From the NCBI GenBank assembly GCA_011392765.1, contig WYCW01000001.1, positions 800,888 to 864,887 on the forward strand: 64,000 bases of DNA. Reading direction: 5' to 3'. Under the pieces are notes generated by a model. The model did no database searches. It saw nothing but the letters and a program-made list of their open reading frames with translations, and was not told where the DNA came from. The DNA comes from Candidatus Thiosymbion ectosymbiont of Catanema sp. Cochon2018. Lineage in GTDB: Bacteria; Pseudomonadota; Gammaproteobacteria; Chromatiales; Chromatiaceae. Shown piece after piece: positions 34,109 to 43,029 of the stretch. The position numbers were made by a program, and so were the translations under genes. Numbering within the stretch: the first letter of the stretch is position 1; every line of letters begins with the position of its first letter.

Positions 34109-36054
34109 TCCCGGAGCTCGGACACCTGGCCCTCATCCTGGCCTTGGCGCTGGCCATGGTCCAGGCCGGCTTTCCCCTGGCGGGTTCGTTCAACGGCCGC
34201 CGATCCTGGATGGCCATGGCGCGGCCCTTGGCCTGGGGGCAGTTCGCCTTTTTAGGGATCGCCTTCGCCTGCCTGCTGTGGGCATTCCTGAGCGACGACT
34301 TTTCGGTCCTCTATGTGGCCCGCAACTCCAACCGCCTCATGCCGACCCTCTACAAGGTCTCGGCCGTCTGGGGTGCCCACGAGGGCTCGCTCCTGCTGTG
34401 GACCTTGCTGCTCGGCGGCTGGGGCGCGGCGGTGGCGGCCTTCGGCCGTCACTTGCCCCAACCGGTAGCGGCGCGGGTGATCTCGGTGCTGGGCCTGATC
34501 GGCATCGGTTTTCTGCTCTTCATGTTGTTGACTTCCAACCCCTTCGAGCGCCTGTTCCCGGTGCCGCCGGAGGGACGGGACCTCAATCCCTTGCTCCAGG
34601 ACCCGGGGCTGGCCATCCACCCGCCCATGCTCTATATGGGCTACGTGGGTTTCTCGGTGGCCTTCGCCTTCGCCATCACGGCGCTGCTCGGCGGCAAGCT
34701 GGACGCGGCCTGGGCGCGCTGGTCGCGGCCCTGGACTACCGTGGCCTGGGTGTTTCTGACCCTCGGCATCGCCCTGGGCAGTTGGTGGGCCTACTATGAG
34801 CTGGGCTGGGGCGGCTGGTGGTTCTGGGACCCGGTGGAGAACGCCTCCCTGATGCCCTGGCTGGTGGGCACGGCCCTGATTCACTCCCTGGCGGTTACCG
34901 AGAAGCGGGCGGCTTTTAAACGCTGGACCCTGCTTCTGGCCCTGTTCGCCTTCTCCCTGAGCCTGCTCGGCACCTTCCTGGTGCGCTCCGGGGTGCTGAC
35001 TTCGGTCCATGCCTTTGCCACGGACCCGACCCGCGGTACCTTCATCCTGGCGTTTCTGGCCCTCGTCATCGGCGGTTCCCTGGCCCTCTACGCCTGGCGC
35101 GCCCCGGCGGTCTCCGGCGGCGGGCGCTTCGATCCCCTGTCCCGAGAGAGCTTCCTGCTGGCCAACAATCTGCTGCTGACGGCCTTTACCGCCCTGGTCC
35201 TGTTCGGCACCTTGGCCCCCCTGATCTACGAGGCCATGGGTTGGGGCAAGATCTCCGTGGGTTTTCCCTGGTTCAATACCATGTTCCTGGCCCTCATGCC
35301 GTTTCTGGCCTTATTTTTAGGTCTCGGCCACTTGACCCGCTGGAAACGCGACCAGGTCGGCCGGTTGATCAAGGGGCTTTGGATCGTCGCCTTACTCGCG
35401 GTCGCCGGTGCCGGCGCGTCCATCCTGTTCCTACCCGCGGCCACGGGCGGTTCCCTGATGGTCGCTCTTGGCTTGGGACTGGCGGCCTGGGTGTTTTTTT
35501 CACACCTGGCGGGGCTGGGGGGACGCCTGCGCCGCTGGCGGGACATCAAGGCCATAAAAGCCATGGCCGGCGGCCGTCTCGGCTATTACGGTATGCTCCT
35601 GGCCCATCTGGGCATTGCCATGTTCATCGTCGGCGTCACTATGGTCTCCAACTTCGGCAGCGAACGGGACCTCCGCATGTCACCCGGCGACGTCCACGAG
35701 GCCGCCGGCTACCGCTTCCGGTTCGAGGGCGTGGAAACGGTACCCGGCCCCAACTACCGGGCCGCCAGGGGCCGCTTCCTGGTTTTTGCGGGGGACCGCC
35801 GGGTCGCGGTGCTGGAGCCCGAGAAGCGCACTTATTTTACCAGTGCCAAGCCCATGACCGAGGCGGCCATCGACTGGGGTTTTACGCGCGACCTCTATGT
35901 TTCCCTCGGCGAGCCGTTGGGTGACGGCGACTGGTCCCTGCGCATCTACTACAAGCCTTATGTGCGCTGGATCTGGCTCGGCGGCCTCTTCATGGCCCTG
36001 GGTGGACTGCTCGCAGTCACGGACCGCCGCTACAGAGGATTTAGCCGTAAATGA
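34105..36054 (+). CDS. ccmF: Cytochrome c heme lyase subunit CcmF
   Basis: CcmF ligates heme to apocytochrome c at the membrane. The 649-residue protein has about 13-15 hydrophobic segments, the tryptophan-rich WWD motif GWGGWWFWDPVENASLMPWL (about 231-250) and histidine ligands in the loops. Start overlaps ccmE. The protein is complete, of normal size, and untouched by repeats. After its stop the operon is broken again by RepF debris, RepG-like palindromes and the peptidoglycan hydrolase. Confidence 0.97.
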   Translation: MIPELGHLALILALALAMVQAGFPLAGSFNGRRSWMAMARPLAWGQFAFLGIAFACLLWAFLSDDFSVLYVARNSNRLMPTLYKVSAVWGAHEGSLLLWTLLLGGWGAAVAAFGRHLPQPVAARVISVLGLIGIGFLLFMLLTSNPFERLFPVPPEGRDLNPLLQDPGLAIHPPMLYMGYVGFSVAFAFAITALLGGKLDAAWARWSRPWTTVAWVFLTLGIALGSWWAYYELGWGGWWFWDPVENASLMPWLVGTALIHSLAVTEKRAAFKRWTLLLALFAFSLSLLGTFLVRSGVLTSVHAFATDPTRGTFILAFLALVIGGSLALYAWRAPAVSGGGRFDPLSRESFLLANNLLLTAFTALVLFGTLAPLIYEAMGWGKISVGFPWFNTMFLALMPFLALFLGLGHLTRWKRDQVGRLIKGLWIVALLAVAGAGASILFLPAATGGSLMVALGLGLAAWVFFSHLAGLGGRLRRWRDIKAIKAMAGGRLGYYGMLLAHLGIAMFIVGVTMVSNFGSERDLRMSPGDVHEAAGYRFRFEGVETVPGPNYRAARGRFLVFAGDRRVAVLEPEKRTYFTSAKPMTEAAIDWGFTRDLYVSLGEPLGDGDWSLRIYYKPYVRWIWLGGLFMALGGLLAVTDRRYRGFSRK

Positions 36055-36361
36055 ACGCAAATTAACGCAAATAGATCAAGGGTGGCGGGTAAGTTTTAAG
36101 TGGAAACCGATTCGATTCCCTTTCCCCAAGTCCCCTCGCCGCGCTCGGCACAGGCTTTCTCCCAGGTAGCACAGGCGCCCCGCCTGCCATTTGCCGGTAC
36201 CCACTTGCAGGTGGGACGCCTGCGCTACGAGGGAGAGGGGTTTTTGTTCCTATAAGAACATTCGGGTTGCCGGTTTATGCGCAGTGGTCGGAGTCGTTCC
36301 ATCATGCAAAGACTTGATTCGACCACATGAGAAGTGACCATCACCGAACGGGGGATTTGCC
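36055..36361. other. 306-bp gap with repeat debris
   Basis: A RepF end (36044-36072) is followed by a palindrome at 36166-36228 (GTAGCACAGGCGCCCCGCC to GACGCCTGCGCTAC), related to the one inside the STAND gene, and by CGAGGGAGAGGGGTTTTTG (RepG-like). No gene seen. Confidence 0.6.
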
Positions 36362-37481
36362 ATGCCACATATAGAAGCCGATGGACTTCTTGCCGGTCCC
36401 ATCTACCGGGCAGTCGGGGCCGCTCCCGCCAGGAATCTGGCACTGGATGTCGCCCTGGTCCAGAGCCTGCTCAACCGGGCCGCTAAAAAGACCGTCGCGA
36501 AGTCGCTGGCGCCCTTGGCCGTCAACGGCAAATGCGACAAGGCGACAACCGAGCACATCAAGGCGTTTCAAGCGGAGTTTCTCTCGATCAAGCCAGACGG
36601 CAGAATCGATATAAACGGGAAGACATGGAGAAAGCTGGTTGCCGTGAGCAATGTAAGAGGCTGTCTAAAAACTAACACATTGATTTAAAAATGAAAAATT
36701 CTTCGTGTCTTCGTGGCTTTGTGTGAGAAATGAAGAACATCACACAAAGGCACAAAGCTACAAAGGGATACTAAGAGACTGTCTTTTTAGATAGGCTCTA
36801 AGACTCAATAAATCCAACAAAAAGACGGAAATCTTCGGCGATACTCCGGCATTCGTCCAGGCCAGTGTGGATCAGGCGCGTCTTAAGGACATGATCAAAA
36901 GACATTTGCTGTTGAACAACAAGAAAGAAAAGCTGGCGGATTTTCTCAAGCTCCTGTTCGCGGACCCCACCGTGAAAAAGCTCCGGTGGATCGCCTACTA
37001 CCTGGCAACCGCCTACCATGAAACAATCTTTACTTTTGCGCCCCGAGAGGAGGTGGGAAAGGGCGGCGAAAGAGGATACGGGAAAAAAGTAGTGTCCGTC
37101 ACGGATACCCACGGCTATCGCGGTCCCAAGGACAAGGTCTATAAGAATGTCTACTATGGCCGGGGATTCGTCCAGCTCACGCATGAAGAGTCCTACAAGT
37201 ACTTCCCGCATCAAGTAATCGGCCTGAGAGAAGATGAGTTGCACATCGACCCGGACCAGGCATTGGAGTTCGAGACTGCCTATAAGATATCGACCTACTG
37301 GATGCAGAACGACATCCCGAAAGTGAAAGGTGCAGGACGCAAGCTCCAGGATCATACCCACAAGGGCGTTCTGAACTATAAAAGGGCCAGGGCCATCGTC
37401 AGCACTGATCGTGCAGAGAGGATAGCCAACTATGCACTTGTCTTCGAGCTGCTGCTGATCCTGAGTACTAGGATTCCTTGA
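36362..37481 (+). pseudogene. Peptidoglycan hydrolase gene interrupted by RepC
   Basis: The 5' part (36362-36653) encodes about 97 residues resembling a peptidoglycan-binding domain (LALDVALVQSLLN, then VNGKCDKATTEHIKAFQ). The 3' part encodes a lysozyme/GH19-like fold (WIAYYLATAYHETIFTF, GRGFVQLTHEESYKYF). A RepC element lies between. Removing it with one TAA repeat (145 bp) rejoins the halves exactly in frame: SNVRLNKSNKKTEIFGD. The GTG at 36867 is therefore not a native start. The far 3' end is also touched: RepA copy C begins four codons before the ancestral stop and supplies a new stop. The gene sits between ccmF and ccmG, and ends close to an exported protein gene. Confidence 0.88.
36657..36798. 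repeat. RepC copy 2 inside the hydrolase gene
   Basis: 142 bp with ends GAGGCTGTCTAAAAACTAAC and TTTTTAGATAGGCTC. TAA flanks it on both sides (36654-36656 and 36799-36801). The core is nearly the same as at 28854. Confidence 0.93.
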
Positions 37482-37769
37482 ATGACCAGATTTTGTGCAA
37501 ATGAGTCAAATTTCGCAAACGTCTAACCTCTCTCGTTGTCGTGATCGTGATCGAAGCCGCCGTAGGAGAGACAGAATACTTTCGCAGATCGTGGAATCCA
37601 AAGGTCCTGGCCAGGTGCCGGGTCGAAACCCGTAGCCATCAGGTTTTCCCTGCCCGCTTTGCCTTGCGTCTCCGATTACGACTACGATCACGACCACGAT
37701 CACGGTTCCGTTTTCGATCGCGAGAGAGCGATGATCACGCCTCGTCGGTCTGAGGCAACGCCTCGCTAG
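37468..37769 (-). repeat. RepA copy C (302 bp, CTAG-bounded element)
   Basis: Same orientation and nearly the same sequence as copy A, with fewer hexamers. It starts inside the last codons of the hydrolase and ends 22 bases before the next gene. If one CTAG is removed with the element, the hydrolase would read STRR and stop. Confidence 0.92.
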
Positions 37770-37790
37770 AAGATAGAAAGGCATCGGCCG

Positions 37791-38534
37791 ATGAATGAAC
37801 GGAGACGATTTACCAACCGCATCGCCGCCCTACTCGTCTTCTTATCCGGAACGATCTCCGGGGCCTTCGCGCAGGAGACCTCGGCACTGGTGAGATCGGA
37901 CGAGCTGACCGTGGAACAGCGCCTGCGCTGGCGAGAGGCATTGGAATGGCCGACCCACTGTGAGTATGGTCGCTACCAATGGGACGATGAAGATTATCCG
38001 GTACCTAAGTTCCTGGATATCGATGATGATCGGTATCTGGTGTATAACATTTGTGACATGGGCGCTTACCAACGCGCAGTCAACGCGTTTCTGGTAGAGA
38101 CCGACCGGCCCCACGTCAAGCCCCGGCTACTCACCTTCAAGCTATTGAAGGAGCCCGTTTGTGATCCCACTCCTGATCCCGATTTCAGCATGCCGGACAT
38201 AATAAACGCCCCGATGGAGGAACGCATCCGGTTTGCACGGGAGGAGCAGGAAAAGATTGAATACGAGGCGAGAATGACCTCCCTGCCCTGGGTCTGGTAT
38301 TTTTCCGTGGACGATCAGGGGCGACTGATCCTCGATAGAAGGTACAATGGAGTTGGGACCTGCGGGACCTCCAGTACCTATGATCTGGACTATGACCCGC
38401 CCCGGCTGGTCGGCTTCCGGGCCCAATCCAGCTGTCTCGGCAGCAGCGATATAAACACCTGGAAATCCTATTCCCAGGAATACCTCGACCAGGTTCCTCT
38501 GGTGAAAGAGCAGACCCGCCGGGGTTCGGATTGA
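37791..38534 (+). CDS. Exported protein of unknown function
   Basis: A 247-residue protein with a signal peptide (RIAALLVFLSGTISGAFAQE, cleavage after AFA). The mature part has several conserved-looking cysteines (THCEYGRY, YNICDMGAY, VCDPTPDPD, TCGTSS and SSCLGSSD), suggesting disulfides in the periplasm. I do not recognise the family. Before RepA copy C was inserted its ATG lay about 18 bases after the stop of the hydrolase gene, so the two were an operon. A periplasmic immunity protein for the hydrolase is a possible role; this is inference from position only. Confidence 0.65.
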   Translation: MNERRRFTNRIAALLVFLSGTISGAFAQETSALVRSDELTVEQRLRWREALEWPTHCEYGRYQWDDEDYPVPKFLDIDDDRYLVYNICDMGAYQRAVNAFLVETDRPHVKPRLLTFKLLKEPVCDPTPDPDFSMPDIINAPMEERIRFAREEQEKIEYEARMTSLPWVWYFSVDDQGRLILDRRYNGVGTCGTSSTYDLDYDPPRLVGFRAQSSCLGSSDINTWKSYSQEYLDQVPLVKEQTRRGSD

Positions 38535-38727
38535 GCATGGGAAAAATGATAACGAAACAATCTGCGAAAATCTGTGTAATCTGCGGACAGAGAAGATAAT
38601 GAGAAATTTTGCGACCAATTTGCGTCCATTCGCGGCAAAAAAATGATTCCTTTTTCATCTGTGAAAATTCGCGTAATCGGCGGATAAAAGGATGTCGTTA
38701 CCCTTCCCCTGCGAGAGTGATTCCTGA

Positions 38728-39282
38728 GTGCGCGCTTCCCTCAAGTCCTTCACCCCCCTGATCCTCTTCCTGGGCCTGGTCGTCCTGCTCGCGTTCGGCC
38801 TCAAGACCGACCCACGCAAGGTCCCCTCGCCGCTGGTGGGCAAGCCCGCGCCCCGATTCAGTCTGCCCGCATTGCAGGACCCCAACCGGACGGTCTCCAA
38901 CGCGGACCTCGCGGGCAAGCTGTCCCTGGTCAACGTCTGGGCCTCTTGGTGCGTCTCCTGCCGTGCCGAACACGCGGAGCTGATGAGACTGTCCCGGGAG
39001 GAAGAGGACCTGCAGATCCTGGGCCTCAACTGGAAGGACGATGTTGTGGCCGCTACGCGCATGCTGCGGGTCTACGGTGACCCCTACCGGGTGAGCGCCT
39101 TCGACCCGGACAATCAGGTCGGCATCCATTGGGGGGTCTACGGCGCCCCGGAGACCTTCGTCGTCGACTTCGAAGGCACCATCCGCTACAAGCACATCGG
39201 CCCCATCGACCGTACCGTATGGGAACAAGATCTACTCCCCCTGATCCAGGCGATCAGAAAAACCACGAATGGACACGAATGA
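38728..39282 (+). CDS. ccmG: Thiol:disulfide interchange protein CcmG (DsbE)
   Basis: CcmG keeps the apocytochrome CXXCH cysteines reduced. The 184-residue protein has an N-terminal anchor (LILFLGLVVLLAFGL), a thioredoxin fold and the active site WCVSC (C75, C78) with YGAPETFVVD. It starts at a GTG. Its stop overlaps the ccmH start (ATGA). The gap before it (38535-38727) carries strings of ATCTGTGTAATCTGCG and a RepF end and no gene. Confidence 0.94.
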   Translation: MRASLKSFTPLILFLGLVVLLAFGLKTDPRKVPSPLVGKPAPRFSLPALQDPNRTVSNADLAGKLSLVNVWASWCVSCRAEHAELMRLSREEEDLQILGLNWKDDVVAATRMLRVYGDPYRVSAFDPDNQVGIHWGVYGAPETFVVDFEGTIRYKHIGPIDRTVWEQDLLPLIQAIRKTTNGHE

Positions 39283-39863
39283 ACACCAATCCCGCCGCCC
39301 CCCTTGTATCTGTTATCTGTGAAATTTTTAACAGAATCTTGATTCCGATCGCACCACTCAGGGCCATCCTATTGACCGCCCTGCTCGCGGTGTCCACCGC
39401 GAGTGCCTACACCCTGGAGGCATTCGCCTTCGAGGACCCCGCCCAAGCGGCGGCGTTCCGTGAGCTCATCGAGGAGCTCCGCTGCCTGGTGTGCCAGAAC
39501 GAATCCCTGGCCGGCTCCCAGGCCGAATTGGCCCAGGACCTGCGCGAGGAGGTCTATCGGAGGTTCCGGGCAGGGGAGGGCAGGGACGAGATCGTCGACT
39601 TCCTGGTCGCCCGCTATGGGGACTTCGTACTCTACGACCCGCCGCTGAAGCCCTCCACCTACCTGCTCTGGTTCGGCCCCTTCCTGCTCATCACGGTGAG
39701 CACCTTCTTCCTGATCCGCACCCTGCTGCACAAGCGGCAAAGCCCGGACAGCGCGCTTTCCCCGCGGGAACATGAGCAGCTACGGGAACTGCTCGATCCC
39801 CATGGCTCGGATCGGGATGGACGAAATGGACCGGATCAGGACAAATCGGACCGCGAGCGATGA
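39279..39863 (+). CDS. ccmH: Cytochrome c maturation protein CcmH
   Basis: CcmH is the membrane thiol-reductase that handles apocytochrome c with CcmF and CcmG. The 194-residue protein contains the signature LRCLVCQNESLAGSQA with C69 and C72, followed by DLREEVYRRFRAG and the C-terminal membrane helix (FGPFLLITVSTFFLIRTLL). The N-terminal 30 residues and the start codon lie in repeat-like DNA, so the true start could be further in, near the signal-like LLTALLAVSTASA. There is no ccmI after it; a convergent gene follows. Confidence 0.93.
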   Translation: MNTNPAAPLVSVICEIFNRILIPIAPLRAILLTALLAVSTASAYTLEAFAFEDPAQAAAFRELIEELRCLVCQNESLAGSQAELAQDLREEVYRRFRAGEGRDEIVDFLVARYGDFVLYDPPLKPSTYLLWFGPFLLITVSTFFLIRTLLHKRQSPDSALSPREHEQLRELLDPHGSDRDGRNGPDQDKSDRER

Positions 39864-39941
39864 ATGTCAACAGCCCCCAGCACCCGATCACCGGCTGCCG
39901 GTCGCCGGTTACCGGCCACCGGTCGTCAGTCGTCCCGGTAT

Positions 39942-40418
39942 CTACCGGATGATGTCCGTGACCTGCCACCTCTTGTCCTGCAGCGTCATGCGGATATGGG
40001 TGGCGTTTTTACCGAGTTCTCCCAAGCGGATCAGAAAGCGGTCGTAGGACTCGAAGAACGCAAAGGTGATCGCGGCCATCAAGTAGGGCGGCCGCTTATC
40101 GGTTGCGCGGGTGGTGGCCTCCCGGAGGGTATCTCGGACCCAGAGGGTGATGGCCTGCTCCAGGGCGGTATCATCCAAGTGCCGCAGGTTCTGCTGCAAC
40201 GAGGCCAGGGTGTTGTCGGTGGCTGATGGGGGATGGAGGGCCGAACCATTTTCCACGCGCTCCTTGTGGTTGCGGCGGATGGCCGGTATATCCAGGAGTT
40301 GCCCCAGGACCTGCAGATCGCCCTTGCCGAGGGCGTCGTCGAGGCGATAGACATGGTAATAGGGCCAAGCGACAAAGGCCACAAGGGCGAACAGGACCAG
40401 GTAACGGAGAAGTCGCAT
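39942..40418 (-). CDS. DUF2939 family protein
   Basis: A 158-residue protein with an N-terminal membrane anchor (YLVLFALVAFVAWPYY) and the DUF2939 pattern: VYRLDDALGKGDLQVLGQLLD, then TYMAAITF-like SPPYLMAAITFAFFES near the C-terminus. These proteins are small, anchored and of unknown function. It converges on ccmH. GAGATGCGACTT around the start shows no strong Shine-Dalgarno sequence beyond AACCGGAATCTCG upstream. Confidence 0.85.
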   Translation of the reverse strand: MRLLRYLVLFALVAFVAWPYYHVYRLDDALGKGDLQVLGQLLDIPAIRRNHKERVENGSALHPPSATDNTLASLQQNLRHLDDTALEQAITLWVRDTLREATTRATDKRPPYLMAAITFAFFESYDRFLIRLGELGKNATHIRMTLQDKRWQVTDIIR

Positions 40419-40891
40419 CTCGAGATTCCGGTTAGAGGAAGATTTCCCTTATATCTTATGATCCCAGAAGATAGTGTGCACCCCTGGATTGAGCAGGATA
40501 TCCTATGTTCACAATTTTTCCCCACTATGTCTCAAAAAGCAATCCGGCAGCCTCGATGAGACCGCGGTCTCATTGATGCTATATATACTCGTTGCACGTG
40601 AATATTTCGCCGCGATGCACGCCCCTCGCACCCGATAGCAGCGTTGCGCCGGGATTCGATTCAGCCGCACCGCTTAAGCCGGCGCACTCCGAAACAATCC
40701 GGAATCCACCTTGCATTGGGCACAGCCCCCCCCTTGTACGTTTCCACGGGAGTGCCCAAGGTAAAGGATGCAGCAGGATTTGATGGGCAGTTCGAATCCC
40801 TCCCCCGTAGAGTGCGCCGTGACGAATTCGGTTACTATATGCTTTCCAACTGGACATCATTGCGCCCGCTACCCCCAAGAAGGTTCACTCG
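40419..40891. other. Gap between divergent genes with a perfect palindrome
   Basis: About 470 bp. ATGAGACCGCGGTCTCAT at 40556-40573 is a perfect 18-bp palindrome and the only clear signal. I see no gene in the rest. Confidence 0.6.
40556..40573. promoter_or_regulatory. Perfect 18-bp palindrome, possible operator
   Basis: ATGAGACCGCGGTCTCAT is identical to its reverse complement. It lies 138 bases upstream of the DUF2939 start and 319 upstream of the EF-G-like start. Confidence 0.45.
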
Positions 40892-42937
40892 ATGCCTGAT
40901 TACAATGCCGAGGACATCCGCAACATCGCCCTGGCCGGCCATTCCGATGCTGGCAAGACTACCCTGACAGAGGCCCTGCTCGCCGCCGCCGGTGTCATCG
41001 TCGAGCCGGGAAGCATAGAGAAAGGCACTACCGTCTGCGACTTCGATGCCCTGGAGAAAGAGCACCTGCACTCCCTCGATATGGGCATCACCAGCTTCGA
41101 TGCCCACGGCAAGCACGTCAATCTGATCGACACCCCCGGACTCCCCGACTTCATCGGCCGCAGCATTTCCGTGTTGCCCGCGGTGGAAACCACCGCCATC
41201 GTGCTCAACGCCCGGACCGGGGTCGAGCCTGTTACCCAACGTATGTGGAAGGCGGCCGAAAATCGCAACCTGTGCCGCATGATCGTAGTCAATAAGATCG
41301 ACGCCGAGGGGGTGAATCCGGGCGATGTAGCCGCTCAGATCAAGGACACCTTCGGCGCCGAGTGCCTGCCCATCAACCTGCCGGCGGACGGCGGCAAGCG
41401 GGTGATCGACTGTTTCCTCCAACCCGGTGCCGAAGCCACGGACTTCTCTTCCGTCGAGGAGGCCCACGGCCGGATCCTCGACCAAGTGGTCGAGGTGGAC
41501 GAAGAGCTGATGGAGCTCTACCTCGAACAGGGGGAGGAGTTGGCACCGGAGCAGCTGTACGCCCCCTTCCGGAAAGCCCTGCGCGAGGCCCACCTGATCC
41601 CGATCTGTTTCGTCTCGGCCCAGACCGGCGCCGGCATCCCCGAGCTGCTGGACATCCTGGCGCGGCTGATGCCGAACCCGTCCGAGGGCAATCCCCCCCC
41701 CTACGCGAAGGGCGAGGGGGCCGACCCGGAGTCCATCGACGTCAGCCCGGATCCCGAGCAGCCCGCCCTGGCCCACGTCTTCAAGGTAATCAACGATCCC
41801 TTCCGCGGCAAGCTCGGGATCTTTCGTATCCACCAGGGCCGCATTACCGGGGACACCCAGCTCTTCATCGGCGATGCCCGCAAGGCGTTCAAAGTCAACC
41901 GCCTGTTCCGCCTGCACGGCAACGAGCAGATCGAGGTGAAGGCGGGGGTGCCGGGCGACATATTGGCGGTGGCGCGGGTAGAAGATATCCACTTCGATGC
42001 GGTGCTCCATGCTTCCCACGATCAGGACCACTACCGGATGCGCCCCAGCGAGTGCCCGGTTCCCCTGTTCGGGCTGGCCATCACCCCCACCAAGCACGGC
42101 GACGAGCAGAAGCTCACCGACGCCCTGCACAAGCTGGAGTCGGAAGACCCCTGCTTTCACGTGGAGCACAATGCCGCGGCCAACGAGACCGTGATGCGCG
42201 GACTCGGCGAGCTGCACCTGCGGGTGCTGCTGCGGCGCCTCGCGGATCAATTCCATGTGGAAGTAGACACCAAGCCGCCGAGCATCCCCTACCGGGAGAC
42301 CATCACCACCCCGGCCGAGGGCCACCACCGGCATAAAAAGCAAACCGGCGGCGCCGGTCAGTTCGGCGAGGTCTATCTACGCGTCGAGCCCCGGGAGCGG
42401 GGTCAGGGCTTCGAATTCGTGGATGCCGTGGTCGGCGGCGTTATCCCCAACCAGTTCATCCCTTCGGTGGAGAAGGGTGTGCGTCAAGTCCTGCAGGAAG
42501 GCGCCGTGGCGGGCTACCCGATGCAGGACATCCGCGTTACCGTCTATGACGGCAAGTATCACCCGGTGGATTCCAAGGACATCGCCTTCGCCACCGCCGG
42601 CAAGAAGGCCTTTCAGGACGCCGTGGACAAGGCCAGGCCGGTGATTCTCGAGCCGATCGTCAAGATCCGCATCGTCTCCCAGGACAGCGCCATGGGCGAC
42701 TTGGCGGGGGATCTATCGGGTCGCCGGGGACGCATCAGCGGCAGCGAGGCCAAAAGCCTCGGCCGGATCGCCATCGACGGCGAGGTCCCGCTGGCGGAGC
42801 TGGAGGGCTACGAATCGCGGCTCAAGTCCATGACCGGCGGCGAAGGTACCTACAGTATCGAGCTGAGCCATTACGAGGCGGTCCCGGCAAGCATCCAAAA
42901 GAAGCTGCAGGATGCCTTTCAACGTTCGGAGGATTAG
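40892..42937 (+). CDS. Elongation factor G-like GTPase (EF-G paralogue)
   Basis: A 681-residue translational GTPase. G1 is GHSDAGKT (16-23), G3 is DTPGLPDF, G4 is NKID, and the later domains III-V are present (RGLGELHLRVLLRRL, TGGAGQFGEVYLRVEP, SIPYRETI). It differs from the canonical FusA in G1 (S for I/V) and in the overall divergence of domain I (SIEKGTTVCDF). It belongs to the EF-G2-like or EF-G-like group found beside fusA in many bacteria. Its role may be ribosome rescue or stress. It stands alone, without rpsL or rpsG. AAGAAGG lies 8 bases before the ATG. Confidence 0.9.
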   Translation: MPDYNAEDIRNIALAGHSDAGKTTLTEALLAAAGVIVEPGSIEKGTTVCDFDALEKEHLHSLDMGITSFDAHGKHVNLIDTPGLPDFIGRSISVLPAVETTAIVLNARTGVEPVTQRMWKAAENRNLCRMIVVNKIDAEGVNPGDVAAQIKDTFGAECLPINLPADGGKRVIDCFLQPGAEATDFSSVEEAHGRILDQVVEVDEELMELYLEQGEELAPEQLYAPFRKALREAHLIPICFVSAQTGAGIPELLDILARLMPNPSEGNPPPYAKGEGADPESIDVSPDPEQPALAHVFKVINDPFRGKLGIFRIHQGRITGDTQLFIGDARKAFKVNRLFRLHGNEQIEVKAGVPGDILAVARVEDIHFDAVLHASHDQDHYRMRPSECPVPLFGLAITPTKHGDEQKLTDALHKLESEDPCFHVEHNAAANETVMRGLGELHLRVLLRRLADQFHVEVDTKPPSIPYRETITTPAEGHHRHKKQTGGAGQFGEVYLRVEPRERGQGFEFVDAVVGGVIPNQFIPSVEKGVRQVLQEGAVAGYPMQDIRVTVYDGKYHPVDSKDIAFATAGKKAFQDAVDKARPVILEPIVKIRIVSQDSAMGDLAGDLSGRRGRISGSEAKSLGRIAIDGEVPLAELEGYESRLKSMTGGEGTYSIELSHYEAVPASIQKKLQDAFQRSED

Positions 42938-43029
42938 CCCGCTTTTCGTCTCAGAGGGCAACGCCCGCTTGCTTGGCTGCTTGGATTTTTCATAGCAACC
43001 GAGGTGAGACAATAGGGTCGAACGGTCCC

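Noticed and set aside
36867-37481. A separate lysozyme-like gene starting at GTG 36867
   Set aside because: The frame continues upstream to the RepC border and joins the peptidoglycan-binding half exactly when the element is removed. The GTG has no Shine-Dalgarno sequence.
40835-42343. A 502-residue minus-strand frame opposite the EF-G-like gene
   Set aside because: The plus strand has all G motifs and EF-G domains; the minus frame has no recognisable domain and lies entirely within it.
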